DNA of 64,000 nucleotides, taken from assembly GCA_932294295.1 (NCBI GenBank), contig OW028573.1, positions 62,349,829 to 62,413,828 on the forward strand. Direction: 5' to 3'. The stretch's first letter is position 1; each line of letters starts with the position of its first letter. Below, in pieces: positions 10,122 through 20,523 of this stretch. The notes below the pieces were generated by a model. That model saw only the letters and a program-made list of their open reading frames with translations. It was not told where the DNA came from and did no database searches. The DNA comes from Alitta virens. Taxonomy: Eukaryota > Annelida > Polychaeta > Phyllodocida > Nereididae. A program made the position numbers and the translations under genes.

Positions 10122-12171
10122 TCAACAAAACCTGCAAGGAAACATAACTGACCTATGGCTGACAGTTATTCTCGCAACTGACCTATGGGTGACAGTTCTT
10201 TCAACTGACCTCTGGTTGACAGTTCTTCTTTCAACCAACAAGTTTTGCAAATGTTTGTTAATGACGATTTCGTAAGCAAAATGTTTACAGTTGTTCGTGA
10301 ATATATTATACTTGATACGCTGTCTCCTGAGGGCTTCATGCGCTCTTTCTACAATTGCTTTTTTGGGGTAGGTCTTGATGCTGTCTTTGTAAGTGACACG
10401 AAAGATGGGTTCGCAAAATGCAACCTCTTCCTTTACAATTCCTCGACTGAAGGTACTCTTGATGATGGTGATGCTCCGACGTTCGTAGTCCACACCAACA
10501 GCAATGGCATGGCAACGGGGGTGCAGGAATTTCTTGTAGAAAACCAAGTGGTCACCAGGTTGGATGTCCTCTAAGGCTACTGCCCTGTCATCAGTCTTGA
10601 AGGTTGCAGCTATTGACCTTGCAATGAAGTTGCCAACCACATGACCACAAGCCCTACCAACAAACCCTCCTGCCACCCCACCTACCACACAACCAACTAC
10701 CACCCCAACCAGAGTACCCACCCCGGGGCACACTGCAGTCCCTATGACAGCCCCAAACACCACTTCACAACTGAGGGCGACAACAATGGCGCCCAATGAC
10801 CCCAAGACTGCTTCTAGAAATCTTGTTGTCACACATTGCACATAGTCATTTCTCGATAACCCCTTTCCTTTCGTTGCTGTGCTTGTCTCGTGATATGCCC
10901 TGCACATTTTACGAATGTCCCACGCACAGAAAAGCCCCTCTACTACGACCACTGTCACTGCACCAACTGCCTGGGCCAAAGGGGTCAACAGTAAAAGAAT
11001 TGACCTGGTTGTTGTCATGGCAACAACTGAGGGCTGAATGATTGCCATGGTGTGAAGAAGTGCTGCTTGTCGAGAGGTCATCTGAAAAAAAAAAAAAAAA
11101 TGAAATAGTAATTTGGTTATAGGCCTACTTGGAAAAGTAAGGACTCTAGTTGTACATGGTTATAATGGATAAATTACAGCATTTTATTGTATTGTATTGT
11201 ATTGCCTCAATGCTACTGAGGCTGAAGCTTGGCTGACCAGTTGCCTTAATGAAGCCATGTTACACATGTACCTTACATGCCAAAAATTTCTGCATGGACC
11301 GAACTCAGTATAGTAAGTTTTTGTGTTAACTGCATTCTCAATGCTTATTCACACTGCTTTAGAGAGTACAAAACATCAGTTCAACTACCTGGGCGAGAGT
11401 GGCGACATCTACTGCCAGCCGGCATGACCTTGACATTGCCACCATGGTGAGGTCGAAGACCTTCCAGATCAACCAGTAGTATTGTAGATTGGTGTTCACA
11501 CCAGTCTTGCAGTAAGCAGCGAAGTTTTCACAATTCTTGTTCAGAAATTCATAATCGTCCATGCCAGTGAGTGCAGATGCCCTTGCAAGGACCAGTTCAG
11601 GAGGGTTGAAGGTCATCACCCTATTATTGTATTCGACCTTGTAAAGTGTACCTTGCTCATCAAGGGCATCAACAACAGCTTCGTGGATGATCATTCTACC
11701 CTCAGAATTAGTTGACCAGTGCACTAGAGTGATGTAGTGACCTCTCACGCTGACCACTATTGCGTGATGCCATATTACATAAGGCCGCTGCCACATGATA
11801 TGGTCTCCCGGCTGTAGGGCCTTTTCTACGTTCTCTCCAATTATTTCCTGACGTGATGACGGCGACTGGAACAAAGGACGCACGAAATCACGCCTTCTGC
11901 GACGTCGCCTGACGAATTCATTGTCTTCCATTTTGATAACCGGATCCTTCTCAGATGGCCTGTCCACAAACCGAGGGGCTAGCCATTCTTTCCAGCAATT
12001 GTGGCAGAACAGCCCAAAGACTTCGCCGCCATCATAGTCTAGCAGTATTTTCGGCTTGTGTGGTTTTCCACAAGAACAGGTGGAACTCTGCAGCTGGAGA
12101 GCCGATCTGCTGTCATGAGTATAGGATGCAGACAGATCAGAAAGGTCACTGTCGTCGTAATAGATCCTCAT
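10122..12171 (-). CDS. Tandem LRAT-domain protein (two exons, 580 aa)
   Basis: Exons 11389-12171 and 10122-11081 join in phase 0 (donor CAG|GTAGTT; acceptor a T16 tract then CAG). Residues 1-118 have a Cys pair at 32/34 and CHNC at 56-59, possibly a small zinc finger, then an Arg-rich stretch. LRAT domain 1 (about 119-222) has PGDH, HH at 135-136, a second candidate His at 151 and NCENFA with Cys214. Residues 272-416 hold long hydrophobic and Gly-rich stretches, probably membrane-embedded. LRAT domain 2 (about 430-535) has PGDH, His452 and NCKHFA with Cys526, but no evident second His. LRAT/PLAAT enzymes are His-Cys acyltransferases or phospholipases; the activity here is unproven. The start is the first ATG with good context; the open frame upstream to 12531 looks non-coding. 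The second exon also opens with ATG, so two separate genes cannot be excluded. Confidence 0.75.
10147..10233 (-). repeat. Three in-frame 27-30 bp repeats at the LRAT protein C-terminus
   Basis: Units at 10147-10176, 10177-10203 and 10204-10233 each contain ACTGACC and TGACAGTT. On the minus strand they encode three variants of R-T/I-V-x-x-R-S-V. The copies differ by whole codons, so the frame is kept. Confidence 0.85.
11186..11204. repeat. (ATTGT)n short repeat
   Basis: Almost four units, in the single intron of the LRAT gene. Confidence 0.9.
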
Positions 12172-13058
12172 CTTGGATCTTATTTTTCTAGTAAATTCTC
12201 CCACTAGATGCTCAGATAATGAATTGCTTGTTGTGCAATTGAAGTGTGTTGCGGAACAAGCTGTCGCATAAGCAGTGTCTCTGCAGTGTATTGATGTTGC
12301 TAACCACCAGTGCAATGAAAATAAGTCTGGCGCTCCTGCATCATGGCACTTATAGGCAGTTGTCCTCAATCTGGCACTCTGCCATCTCCAGAGCAATGGT
12401 GGGAATAATTGCAAACGGTGAAAACTGGTGAACGAGATGCCAAAAGGACTGGACTGATTTTTCAAGAGCTCATCAGGATCTATTAGATGCAGCTGTAGGA
12501 TGCTGGGGACCCGCATCCCCAGCAGAAACACATTTCATCATTGCATTAATTTGTGGTTTTTCTCGTGACTCATGCTCTTGTGGTTTTGGTCACTATAGCA
12601 TAAAAAAGGTACACACTTTATCCCATATGATTATAGCGAATAAGGAAATTGAATTTTTGTAGCTCCTATTACAGATTGATTGAAGAATGAGCTTTCAGAC
12701 AAGCCAAATCATTTAAGCGTGACGATGAGGTGCATGTCATGTGTGGCACGTGGGAATCCTGTTTAAAACAGAATATTAACATGTAGTAGCGTGTTATGTT
12801 TGTGTTCGTGTGCGCAAATCCTAGTTCAGACAACTATTTTTATGCGACTGGGGCTTTGTACTGTCTCCACTTTTCATGCATATTTTCAAAACAATCACTG
12901 CCAATCAAGTCTAGGGGTTTACAATTTCTATGTAAATCGAGCTATGAATACGAAGATATACTGTCGCTAATAGATGCTAAAATAGTGGCCAATATTTTTG
13001 GTCATCATGTTTGAATCACAATCATAGGCATACGAGAAAATCAGAAGGAAAACTAGTT
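12172..13058. other. Intergenic region between the LRAT gene and SDR 1
   Basis: This is the presumed 5' UTR and promoter of the LRAT gene. A minus-strand frame stays open from 12531 to 12172 but shows no recognisable protein features. A CACGTG E-box is at 12747-12752. Nothing else is supported. Confidence 0.5.
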
Positions 13059-13064
13059 TTTATT
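13059..13064 (-). terminator. Polyadenylation signal AATAAA of SDR 1
   Basis: AATAAA lies 32 bases past the SDR 1 stop codon on the minus strand, which gives a very short 3' UTR. Confidence 0.6.
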
Positions 13065-13095
13065 TGGTTCGAAACAGATTCTTACAAAAATGTTT

Positions 13096-15418
13096 TTAAA
13101 GTTTCAACTTGGGAATGCAAGATGTGTTTGAGTAGGAACCATCGATTGGGAATGTGGTCCCTGTGATGAAGTTGGCTTCTTTAGATCCCAGGAATGTAGC
13201 CAGGCGAGCGACTTCAGCAACTTCTGCAATACGACCAAGTGGGATGGCAGCACAGCACCAGTCCAAGTACTAGAACAGAAAACAGCATTATTGTAGATCA
13301 TAAATTAAGTTATAGGTGGTATAGACAAACTAGTCATACATCCAAAATGAATCGTGTGCAAATTTGAAAATTAAACTGGCACTAGACATCTATGTATTCA
13401 TTATTATTTTTGTTTTGCATTTTGTCGTATTTTTTGTATTTTGTAATTTTGGGGGTAAATGGCCGATACGCCAGTAGACGTCTGCCAGCCTTTGCACTAG
13501 TATACAATGATATGAACTGTATAAAAAACGGCCAAATAAACTGAATTGCATAGAAAATCACTATAGAATAATAAAAAGGTTTAGTGGTCTTTCTAGCGAA
13601 GGGGCCTTATTAGTATTGGTATTACAGAGTACAACGAATGACACGTATGCATTGGGCTTAGCTGTTTGGAATTCATCAACACATGTCCTTATCTAACTAC
13701 ACTGTAGTTTATTACCTTCTTCATCCTCTCAGGGTCACCTCCGGATCCTTCCGGCTTGTCAAACTTGGCTGTCTTAACTGCAGCAGGGCTGGAGATGAAA
13801 AGTCATAAAAATAATCGAAAACACAATGATGAAAGTTATAGTTGATGCCATCAACATTACTGTATGAAGTTAGTTTGACATGTGCTACTTACTTGATAGA
13901 ATTGATTCTGATGCCCTTTGCTCCTAGTGTCACAGCAGTTGCCTGGGTGAACCGGTCCACCATGCATTTGCACATGGAATAAGGCAGAGCGTAGTGCAGG
14001 GGACGGAGACCAGCAAGACTGGACATGTTGATGATGGCTCCCTTGGTCTTCTCAAGGTGAGGGATGGCTGTCTTGGACATCATGAACACTGATCTCACCA
14101 AGACATTGTAGCACCAGTCGAGGTCATCGATTTCGCATGTATCGATGTTCTTCACTCTTGTCGCTCCTGCATTGTTGACCTGCATAAATAAAAAAAGTTT
14201 CAAAATATGAAAATAATTCCAGGCACTTTTATGATGATACTGTTGCACTGAATACCTTTGATTAAACTGTAAGTCATTACAGCTAACCTTTATTTAATTT
14301 AATTTAATTTAATTTTAGAAATTAAGACTAATTTCTCAGACATTTTGATTAACTTATTAATGTCAGCTCTTTATTATGTATGAAATTAAACTGTTAAAAT
14401 ATTGTTGTCATTTTACAATAAAGGCTCTTTCACTATTAACTATTAAACATTTTGGCAGTATCTATAATGTAAGCATTAGCAAAATACATTGGAGTCTCAT
14501 TTGGGGCTATCTAGAATGACTGACCCACCATAGCCATTTTTGACTAACAGAATATTCAGCATTTCATATAAGGCATATATAAGGACTAAAGCCACCAACA
14601 TATCAAGTAACAACCTCCTAAAAACCAAAAAAAGCTTTTCTCCACTTACCAGAATGTCTAGCTTTCCATAATGGTTGACTGTTGAGCTGACAATGCTTTC
14701 CACATCTTCCTTGACAGTGACATCTCCAGTCAATAAGTAAATCTAAAATACAATTGGGCAGAAAACTTAAACCTGATTCAGCCTAGAAGCTGTTGAAGAC
14801 TGCTAAATTATATACGAATATCACTTACATTAGATTCCTCTAATCCACTCTCAATGCACCGTTTCTTCGTTTCTTCAAGCCTTTCCAGTGATCGTCCGGT
14901 TAAAGCCAACCTAGGACCATATTTAGCATATTCTGTTGCAATTCCTTGACCAATTCCACTGCTGGCTCCTGCAAAAGTTCCACGAAATATATTCATCCCA
15001 GTTTTGATAATAACAATTATAAGATCTGCCAATAAAGTGTCATGCAGGATTTTTTCGTTTTCAGATTTAAAGCAAAAAGAAAAAAAAAATTACTGAAAAG
15101 GTTACGAAACTAAATTAATCAGTCTTGGCCGTGTAATTCTGATAGCACATTTAGATTACCAGTTACAAATTGCTAATTTCTTTGTTGGAATGCCACAGTT
15201 TTACCTAATGTCCTGTTACAGTAATGTGATATCAGATAATGGCTCAAATAGTCTGTCTTTTTTCTAGCTTATTTTTTCACCATTATATACAAAAAGACAC
15301 TCTAAGTTGGCCATGGACTGATTTTATAATTTAACTGTTCACCAAATATGGCAGCCATGGAAAAATGTGTAGTCTTACCGGAAATGAGCACAACAAGTCC
15401 TCTCAGAGATTCTCCCAT
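13096..15418 (-). CDS. Classical short-chain dehydrogenase/reductase 1 (FabG-like), 6 exons, 268 aa
   Basis: Exons are 15379-15418, 14829-14968, 14650-14742, 13893-14179, 13716-13788 and 13096-13269; all junctions are GT-AG and in phase. The Rossmann cofactor loop is SGASSGIGQG at 13-22, followed by VNNAG at 92-96. The catalytic tetrad is intact: Asn116, Ser145, Tyr158 and Lys162 (YSMCK). The length suits a classical SDR. The N-terminus starts right at the first beta strand with no targeting peptide, so a soluble cytosolic oxidoreductase using NAD(P)H is likely. The substrate cannot be read from the sequence. It is a paralog of the divergent gene at 15822 and shares its first intron phases and exon 2-3 lengths. 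A TATA box and initiator lie upstream. Confidence 0.95.
14290..14316. repeat. (TTTAA)n short repeat
   Basis: About five units, in intron 3 of SDR 1. Confidence 0.85.
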
Positions 15419-15821
15419 GTTGAGATAGTAGAGATGTATTTCTTTGGTGAGGATTGAAGAAACTGATGGTTATGTAGTTCATGGCTGGTTATTTATACTC
15501 AAATCAATTTTATAAATTTGAAATGAACACATGGATTCTATGATGACCATTTAAACTTGATTATGAGGGAACACACAATCAGGGACACACATTTCCTTTA
15601 AGATTAGTATAATCACAAAGGGCTTCTCTGCTCATAACCATATGGCCAAGCTTGATTATAGGGGTACAGAAAAAGAGGGATTGTCACATAATCACATGGG
15701 ATCATGTTCTTGGTGGTTATTTAACCAAGACTGAACTTGCATTGCCACAACTCAAAGTGTAAGTGCAACAAAATCACACCAAGGACCAATTTTAATATTT
15801 CTTTGTTTTACTTCCACAACC
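15419..15821. promoter_or_regulatory. Shared divergent intergenic region of the SDR pair
   Basis: 403 bp separate the two start codons. On the SDR 1 side there is a TATA-initiator pair (listed separately). On the SDR 2 side the near-palindrome TGGTTATTTAACCA at 15714-15727 includes a TATTTAA variant about 100 bp before the ATG. CTTGATTAT followed by a G-rich end occurs twice (about 15557 and 15652). The block TGGTTATTTA occurs on both sides. Co-regulation is inference. Confidence 0.5.
15487..15497 (-). promoter_or_regulatory. TATA box of SDR 1
   Basis: TATAAATAACC on the minus strand. An initiator-like TCAGTTT has its A at 15464, 33 bases downstream of the first T, which is the normal spacing. 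This predicts a 5' UTR of about 46 bases. Confidence 0.65.
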
Positions 15822-18371
15822 ATGGAATACAGCAGCTTCAATGGACAAGTCGTCATGATTACAGGTAATTAACAGTGTATATATATATATTTATATATAG
15901 GTGAAAATGTTTCATATACATGTGCATAATGCAGTATTACAGTAAGTTTTTTTTCTCTTAATTGGTTACAACTGTCGTTATGACATTGGTTACAAAGAAT
16001 TGTCGCCAAATGAAGAACACGAAAAAATATTTAAAAATTGGTTCTTTCAAGAAGCAAATATCTTTTATTAGTTCTAAGACCGTCAAAACATTAAAAAAAA
16101 CTGCCTTAATAACAGTCAAAAACCAACATATAAAAATTCTATGCTCATAACTTTTTGTATCCAATGTAGTTTCTGCTGTTGACACTTACAAGCGGCCACG
16201 CTAATTGCAAGGCTAAATGAGAAAAAACATTTAACGTTGGAAACAAATAAAACACTCAGTTGAAGTTAGTCGATCTGTCATTAATTTTAGTCTTTCATCC
16301 ATTGATATGATAGCTGAACCAGTGATTGTAGTAAATTGTATCAGCTTAAATCTCATTGGAGGTCTGCATGCAATGGGTAACTGTGACCAAATGGCATGAA
16401 CACATTCTTTCTTACAGTTGGAAGAATTGATATGTAAATTTTCCTCGGTTTCTTCTATTAAAAACTGCATTGATGAGACACACTCCTATTTGTAGTTGCT
16501 CTATCCCATAATGACTCATAAGGTAGTTATGTTTCCTTGAAAGGTCAATCACTGTCACTGCAGCTAAACGTGGTCTTTAAAGACAAGCATCAGAGCTTAT
16601 ACTTTGACAGAATATAGGTCCATGTATCACCAATGACTCACCGAGTGCAATTTTCTCTATATAAGTGAATCGAAGTTTACATATCAATAGAGGTCTTTTC
16701 ACTGAGCAGCCCTGAATTCAGCCAGACATAAGTCTTTCCTCTCCTCTTATTACTCATTTTGTTTTTCAAACATAGAAAATCATAACCCGCTGATTCACTT
16801 TCTCTGGGAAATAACAAAAGTCAATTGAATGATAAGATGTCAAATATACATCAAAATGGACTAAAAATACTGCTGCTTGGATGCACTTTGCTTTGGCCAA
16901 TCACAGTTAAGGGCTGGAACATTTTCCGCCAATAAAATTTCAGTATTCTGTTATAGCCACCTGATGGAAAAACAGAGAACCTTCCGTGAAAATCCACTAT
17001 TCTACCGACTGTAACAATATTAGCAATTTTCATAAAAATCCACAGGTGCTGGAGGAGAGCTTGGTGGGGGCACTGCCCTTGAAACTGCAAAGTGGGGAGC
17101 CAGTCTGGCACTAATCGACATCCATGAAGGTCGCTTACAAGAGACTTTAGACAAACTGACAAAGATGGGAGTCAGCCAAGACAGGGTACGTTTATTTTTT
17201 AACACATTTTTAAGCCGTTGAAACACGCTACTTGGCATTTTTTGTCCTTTCTTGATTGTTGAAGATTTTTTTGCTTTTTCTTGTAGATTCACAGCCAAAT
17301 TGGAGATGTCACAAATATTGACCGCATCAAGTCGTTCATTTATGAGTCTGCCAAAAAGTTTGGAAAAATCAACTCTCTGGTATGTTCTCATATCTCTTAC
17401 ATTCCTTTACTCATACAAACATACACCCATGCAATAAATTGTGAATCTGTGGTGAAGTAATATAATGTGGTCAAATGTAATGTTATATTTTCAGATAAAT
17501 GTGGTTGGAGCGAAACGAATCAAAGTTCTGCAAAATATGTCACACGATGACCTTGATCACTGCTTAAATGGAAATATTAAAGCTACATTGTTCATGACCC
17601 AAGAGTGTTTGCCATATTTGAAAGAGAGCAAAGGTGAGTGTGTTTAAAGAAACAGAATTATGGTTCATTATCACTTTATTTTCGTTCACACTATTGTCCA
17701 TGTTCTCCACATAGTGCTAGAGCAATTACCCTTTATGATCTTCTTGTAATAAAAAAAAATCCTGTTTTTAACATACACATCTTTTCTTTTCAGGAAATGT
17801 AGTAAACATCAGCAGTGTCTCAGGCATGAGACCAGTCTGGGGAGCCCTTCCTTATGCAATGTGCAAAGCTGCGGTGGACCAGTTCACACGATGCACTTCA
17901 CAAGGTTAATTTTTTATACTGTTTATTTGTGTTTTTTTACAGTTAAATTGGCCGTAAAGAAAGTGCAATATCATCCTAATGTAACTCGCATGTTGTGCTT
18001 TTTATGCAGAATTGGCACCATTTGGAATCAGAGTGAATGCTGTCAGCCCTGGAGCTCTCAAGTCACATTTCAACACACGATTCGGAGACATTTTTACCAA
18101 GCCTGAACAACTTGAAACTGTAAGTAATTTTCAGTCCACTCACTGAAACATATCGATTAAATTTCAGTCTAAGTCCTGTAAGTAACCCTAAATTACTTCT
18201 ACTTTGCAGTACTTTGATGTTGCTGGAAGATCCATACCTCTTGGTTACATGGGAACATGGGAAGATGTGGTGCCCACAATAGTATTCCTGGCTTCAGATA
18301 AAGCGGAGTTTGTGACAGGAGCAGTCATTGCTGTGGATGGTGGATATGTCTGCACTTGTTGTATGCCTTGA
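15822..18371 (+). CDS. Classical short-chain dehydrogenase/reductase 2, 7 exons, 265 aa
   Basis: Exons are 15822-15864, 17046-17185, 17287-17379, 17495-17633, 17794-17904, 18010-18119 and 18210-18371; all junctions are GT-AG and in phase. The fold motifs are present: [10 protein letters not shown] at 14-23, NISSVSG around Ser146, Tyr159 and Lys163 (YAMCK), VNAVSPG, and AVDGGY near the end. Two motifs depart from the family. The middle Gly of TGxxxGxG is Glu, and the NNAG motif reads NVVG (94-97). The active-site residues are intact, so cofactor binding may be altered rather than lost. Exons 2 and 3 are 140 and 93 nt, exactly as in SDR 1. It is divergent from SDR 1 and presumably arose by inverted duplication. 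The start is the ATG in CAACCATGG, a good Kozak context. Confidence 0.95.
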
Positions 18372-18416
18372 GCAGTTTGAAACAAGGAATAATACTTTGT
18401 AATTCTCAAAATTTGT

Positions 18417-18422
18417 AATAAA
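18417..18422 (+). terminator. Polyadenylation signal AATAAA of SDR 2
   Basis: AATAAA lies 46 bases past the SDR 2 stop codon, with TA-rich sequence after it. Confidence 0.65.
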
Positions 18423-19995
18423 AATTGTAATTATATTTCATAAGTCCGCCTGTTTGCATTGTTATTTTACCATGTAGTACATGAGTAACATGACGCGATT
18501 TACATTTCATTGAGTGACAGCAGTAAACATGTTTTATTCACCATATAATAATCCTTTTATAGCAGCTTTAACACCAGATACTGTGGAAGTTCTCAATCTC
18601 AGAGAATATCTCAATTAACTCCTGTGAAAAACCTAGATGGCGATGTGAATTGCAGCCTATTCTGCAGCGCTACCTAGTGGATATTGCCTGCGTCGTGTTT
18701 AGGTCCAGATTAAACGAGCTTAAATTGGCTGTAAAGCCAAAGTTCACCTGTGGTGGAGCACCGGTGTATATGACTTCCGAACTGGTTCCTTTTTATTGGA
18801 AAGAAAGAAAGAAATAAAGATAGATAGATAAATAGATAAATAGATAAATAGATAGAGATAGAGAGATAGATATAGATAGATAGATAGATATAGATAGATA
18901 GATAGCTATATAGATAGGTAGGTAGATAGATAGCTAGGTAGATAGATAAATAGATCGGAGTCCGAGATATATACAGAAAAGACGATGAGATACCTACCTA
19001 ATCATGTAGCAAATAATATGCATTCAATCCAAGCATTTCATCATGTAATGAAGGTCAATGAGGATCATGGCAGCTATTCTTTCATACGCGTTTGCCTTAT
19101 TCTGCCGGTTTAACTCCTTTATGTGATAAGAAAATCTCTTTCAAGGCCTTTGAGCCTTTTAATTGCTCATCTGGTTTCCCAGAGTGGATACTTGGTTCGC
19201 TCTCAAATGAATAAATATCGTGCTCCGTTCAGTTAGGTCTTTATGGCATTTAGAGGGCGATCTCTTTCCTTGTGACCTTGCTTCAGGCCCTTGCTTTTGA
19301 AGTTGGTGTAACTGTAGGCCACCTACTGTAGGAACTTGGAAAAGATTTCTCTGAAATTGAGTTTGAATTGTGTGACTCAGTAGCTGCAGGACTGAACAGA
19401 ATAGCTGGGGGACTGTAGGATGTTCATGGGAGTGACAGATGACGTCTGCATTGTAAATGGGTCGGGTGTGGTCATGTTCCAGTGACAATTAACGGCCAAG
19501 ATCTGCCCATTATCAGCGTTCATTAGTGTTCATCCTCGCCTAAATTCACAGAAAATACGTGGATGGATTAGGTAATGGGAGGCAGGCTGATGGGCAAATT
19601 GTGAGATGAATTGTGGGTAGGTCGATAAGTCAAAGGATTGATTATTAATCCGCCCAGCATCGATACCTTGAACTGATGACAGGCGTGTAACATGTGGATA
19701 ATGCTGCCTTCTACCTTTGCTTGCCTCCAATACATCACTCTATTATCCCCCCTCACTGCCTTGTATCCTGGTAACACAGTGTAAGGCACATAGCCATTCT
19801 TCTTCTGGTGGCCTTCCCTTTCATCAAGAAATTATCGACCCCGGGGTAAAATTAATCACCCTTCAATTTGCTTTAAATTGATCAGCTGAAATAAAGGCAT
19901 TCACACAGGCCAGCCACCAAAGCAGGTGCGAGAACAATCCATTATCAACTTTGTCACATGCATCAGAAAACATTCGGCAAAAACAAATTTACATT
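18423..19995. other. Intergenic region between SDR 2 and the SUEL-CUB gene (tail to tail)
   Basis: It holds the second GATA-type microsatellite. The few short minus-strand frames at 19159-19789 show no domain or splice logic. No gene is supported. Confidence 0.6.
18800..18955. repeat. (AAAG)n then (GATA)n compound microsatellite
   Basis: Starts as AAAG units, then AAATAGAT and AGATAGAT units with GGTA variants. Confidence 0.92.
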
Positions 19996-20001
19996 TTTAT
20001 T
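19996..20001 (-). terminator. Candidate polyadenylation signal of the SUEL-CUB gene
   Basis: AATAAA on the minus strand about 520 bases past the stop codon at 20524. No nearer canonical hexamer was noticed, so a 3' UTR of about 0.55 kb is suggested. Confidence 0.4.
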
Positions 20002-20523
20002 TAATAATATCATACATTCAATATAATAATGCCTCTCAATTGGGGGAACAAGAAAGTCACTGGCTTATCGGTCGACACAATTGCATTCAAAATATGATAC
20101 ACATTTTCATTAAGCCAACGACTATATCTATGATTGCAAGTCTCCTGTTGCATAAAAGAGCCGCGGCTATGCGCTACACTAATTTGCTAGATTTATGTCT
20201 CCTTCCGTCTGTAGTATATGTAATACTTGTAATGCTCAGATGTCAATTCGTAGAGATAACAAAATTCCTAGCTATATGTAGAAGTGGAAAATGGTCCAGG
20301 GCGTTAAACAGCACATAATTTGTTGAGGATGTTCCAAAACCACTGCAAATGTAGCACCGAGCCGGCGAACACTCGAGAGAGAGACAAAATTTCAAAGGGA
20401 ATGTATAAAAGTGATCAATGCATGACAATGGCGCTCAGAGAAATGGCGCCAAAACAACGAAAGACACGTTTCCAAGCAGACGATGAAAATAGTCGAAATA
20501 TATTTACAAGATGAGTGCAGGAA

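Noticed and set aside
12172..12531. N-terminal extension of the LRAT first exon
   Set aside because: It starts at GTG, the residues are not protein-like, and a well-placed ATG lies at 12171.
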